Below, one piece after another: positions 62,496 through 64,000 of a stretch of DNA of 64,000 nt. Under the pieces are notes generated by a model, which was not told where the DNA came from, made no database searches, and saw only the letters and a program-made list of their open reading frames with translations. The stretch covers positions 1 through 64,000 of the forward strand of contig JABWAT010000002.1 of NCBI GenBank assembly GCA_013360915.1, given 5' to 3'. The position numbers and the translations under genes were made by a program. Source of the DNA: Bacteroidota bacterium (GTDB taxonomy: Bacteria; Bacteroidota; JABWAT01). Position 1 is the stretch's first letter; every line of letters starts with the position of its first letter.

Positions 62496-63169
62496 TCCGG
62501 ATCGATATCCTGACCGGAATCCCCGGTTTACTTGAAAGCCCGTTGAATCATTCAATCATTGGACGGTCTGTCCGGTCCGGACTGGCCGATATCCGGATAC
62601 ACAATCTGCATGATTACACGCATGACAAGTACCGGACCATTGATGATTATGCCTTTGGCGGGCAGCCAGGAATGGTTCTGAAACCGGAACCCATTTTTGA
62701 ATGCCTCGACCAGCTTACATCGGAACGCCACTATGACGAAATCATCTTCATGACACCCGATGGAGTCACTTTTAATCAGTCGGCTGCCAACGAATTGTCC
62801 ATGAAGCAGAACCTGATCTTTATTGCAGGGCATTACAAGGGAGTCGATCAGCGAGTCAGGGATCATTGGGTAACCCGTGAAATCAGTATTGGCGATTATG
62901 TGCTTACCGGTGGCGAATTACCGGCGCTCGTGGTGATCGATGGCTTAATCCGGTTGATTCCAGGTGCGCTGGGTGACTCAGAATCGGCATTGAATGATAG
63001 TTTTCAAACACCTCTGCTCGATGCACCGGTCTACACCAGACCGGCATCTTACCGGGGAATGAACGTTCCGGATGTGCTCAGGAGCGGAGATCATAAAAAA
63101 ATACAGGACTGGCAAACTCAGCAATCGCTGAAAAAAACGGCAGAACGCCGGCCGGATCTTTTAAAGTAA
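62492..63169 (+). CDS. trmD: tRNA (guanine37-N1)-methyltransferase
   Basis: The 225-residue SPOUT enzyme methylates G37 in tRNAs to prevent frameshifting. It has [22 protein letters not shown] near residues 41-62, [13 protein letters not shown], and the knot sequence [19 protein letters not shown]. Its length is at the short end of the usual 230-250 residues, but all motifs are there. rplS follows after 28 bases. Confidence 0.97.
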   Translation: MIRIDILTGIPGLLESPLNHSIIGRSVRSGLADIRIHNLHDYTHDKYRTIDDYAFGGQPGMVLKPEPIFECLDQLTSERHYDEIIFMTPDGVTFNQSAANELSMKQNLIFIAGHYKGVDQRVRDHWVTREISIGDYVLTGGELPALVVIDGLIRLIPGALGDSESALNDSFQTPLLDAPVYTRPASYRGMNVPDVLRSGDHKKIQDWQTQQSLKKTAERRPDLLK

Positions 63170-63197
63170 AGACAGTGTTACAGAAGGAGTGATGAAA

Positions 63198-63545
63198 ATG
63201 GAAAAAATTCAACTGGTTGAAGCAACCCAGATGAAGACCGATTTCCCCGATCTGCGGATTGGTGATACCGTAAATGTCAATGTACGGGTTATTGAAGGTG
63301 ATAAGGAACGGATTCAGGTGTATTCCGGAATCGTGATCAAAATGAAGGGAAGTGGTCTTTCCGAAACCTTTACCGTTCGCAAAATGTCGAATGGGGTCGG
63401 AGTTGAGCGTATTTTCCCGAAACACTCACCGCGGATCGCCGGTGTCGAAGTGGTTCGCCATGGTAAAGTCCGTCGCGCCAAACTGTACTATCTGCGTGAT
63501 CTGACTGGTAAAGCATCCAGAATTAAAGAAAAAATCAACGTCTGA
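63198..63545 (+). CDS. rplS: Ribosomal protein bL19
   Basis: The 115-residue protein has the bL19 core: [34 protein letters not shown] and a basic end ([20 protein letters not shown]). Two earlier starts (GTG 63189, ATG 63192) are in frame, but aaggag at 63184-63189 is best spaced for ATG 63198. It ends the translation block, 9 bases before the mqnE-like gene. Confidence 0.96.
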   Translation: MEKIQLVEATQMKTDFPDLRIGDTVNVNVRVIEGDKERIQVYSGIVIKMKGSGLSETFTVRKMSNGVGVERIFPKHSPRIAGVEVVRHGKVRRAKLYYLRDLTGKASRIKEKINV

Positions 63546-63554
63546 GGTAGGTGA

Positions 63555-64000
63555 ATGCCGGTTCCGGATTTTCTGATCGGTGAAAAAATCAACCAGGCTG
63601 GCCTGGAAGATATTTACCGTAAACTGGAAACAGGTGACCGGCTTTCCCGTGAGGATGGCGTACGACTGTTTGAACATCCCGATTTTAATACGGTTGGGAT
63701 GCTGGCGAACCTGGTTCGCGAAAAAAAACATGGTAATGTCACCTACTTCGTAAAAAATCAGAACATCAATTATTCCAATTATTGTGTTCTGAACTGCTCT
63801 TTCTGCGGCTTTAAACGAAAACCGGGTCAGGAAGGCGGCTACACTTTTCAGATTGATGAAATTGTGAAAAAAGTGGCCACTGAGGCTCGGTTTGGTGTTC
63901 ATGAACTCCACATGGTCGGGGGTCTTCACCCCGATATGCCCTATTCCTGGTATATTGACTTACTGCGCCAGATTAAACAATCCAATCCTGAAGTTTACAT
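63555..64000 (+). CDS. mqnE: Aminofutalosine synthase MqnE, N-terminal part
   Basis: The gene runs off the window; 148 codons are visible from ATG 63555. The radical-SAM cluster motif is Cys77-x3-Cys81-x2-Cys84 in NINYSNYCVLNCSFCGF. ELHMVGGLHPDMPYSWY is typical of MqnE rather than MqnC. The enzyme makes aminofutalosine in the futalosine route to menaquinone, so the organism probably uses menaquinone for respiration. Confidence 0.88.
   Translation, partial: MPVPDFLIGEKINQAGLEDIYRKLETGDRLSREDGVRLFEHPDFNTVGMLANLVREKKHGNVTYFVKNQNINYSNYCVLNCSFCGFKRKPGQEGGYTFQIDEIVKKVATEARFGVHELHMVGGLHPDMPYSWYIDLLRQIKQSNPEVY

Noticed and set aside
1-64000. CRISPR array, rRNA, tRNA or prophage
   Set aside because: No regularly spaced repeats, rRNA-like sequence, tRNA cloverleaf or phage structural genes were seen by reading. 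A dedicated search could still find small RNA genes.

Overview
The window is 64 kb of a compact, gene-dense bacterial chromosome with 56 supported protein genes and one broken gene fragment. No rRNA, tRNA or CRISPR array was seen. The likely source is a member of the Bacteroidota/Chlorobiota/Ignavibacteriota (FCB) group. Three long secreted proteins and one fragment end in the type IX secretion (T9SS) C-terminal sorting domain (NYPNPFNP-type). There is a gingipain/PorU-like C25 peptidase, a NagZ-beta-lactamase fusion, a futalosine-pathway menaquinone enzyme, and promoters of the form TTG-N20-TAnnTTTG. Unlike typical Bacteroidota, several genes also have good Shine-Dalgarno sites, and a DivIVA protein is present. 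The species cannot be named from this sequence.

Layout: 1-422 is non-coding and rich in palindromes. 423-1653 (minus strand) holds a lipoprotein phosphodiesterase and a small outer-membrane barrel. 1850-10800 is a housekeeping run: recN, cysS, a hotdog thioesterase, dnaG, mutY, two TPR proteins and a small secreted protein, closed by a clear terminator. 10854-16880 carries pyrB, a dihydroorotase homologue that has lost its metal ligands, and a very large NtrY-like histidine kinase. 17904-20016 is yggS-divIVA-purine phosphorylase. 20105-32299 combines surface-sugar genes (a priming glycosyl transferase, gmd, fcl, manC) with a C25 peptidase, a TPR lipoprotein, RlpA, a SAM hydrolase and a methyltransferase. 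32384-38352 has a solute-binding protein overlapping a sensor kinase, then udk, glycerate kinase, a HAD phosphatase and an orphan. 38430-45757 is the accessory stretch: a secreted GH13 amylase, REP-like hairpins, a TacA/TacT-type toxin-antitoxin pair, a duplicated and frameshifted amylase tail, an AT-rich orphan and a delta-60-repeat T9SS cargo. 45762-50530 has xseA-xseB-dxs and an oxidoreductase. 50631-53943 is an envelope operon. 53953-59788 is a cell-wall cluster: a penicillin-acylase homologue without its nucleophile, a GlcNAc-kinase-like protein and NagZ-beta-lactamase. 59904-64000 is the translation block ffh-rpsP-rimM-trmD-rplS, then the start of mqnE.

Many genes overlap by the 4-bp ATGA/GTGA arrangement and are probably translationally coupled. 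The most unusual region is 41.1-43.8 kb. A toxin-antitoxin cassette sits between two nearly identical copies of the amylase 3' end and its terminator, next to an array of inverted hairpin repeats and an AT-rich gene bounded by identical terminators. This looks like a hot spot for cassette insertion behind a T9SS cargo gene. Other points worth a second look are the degenerate enzymes that kept their genomic partners (PyrC', the penicillin-acylase-like protein, the sensor-kinase ATPase), MutY with a nearly complete Nudix box, and promoters placed so close to start codons that leaderless mRNAs are expected.
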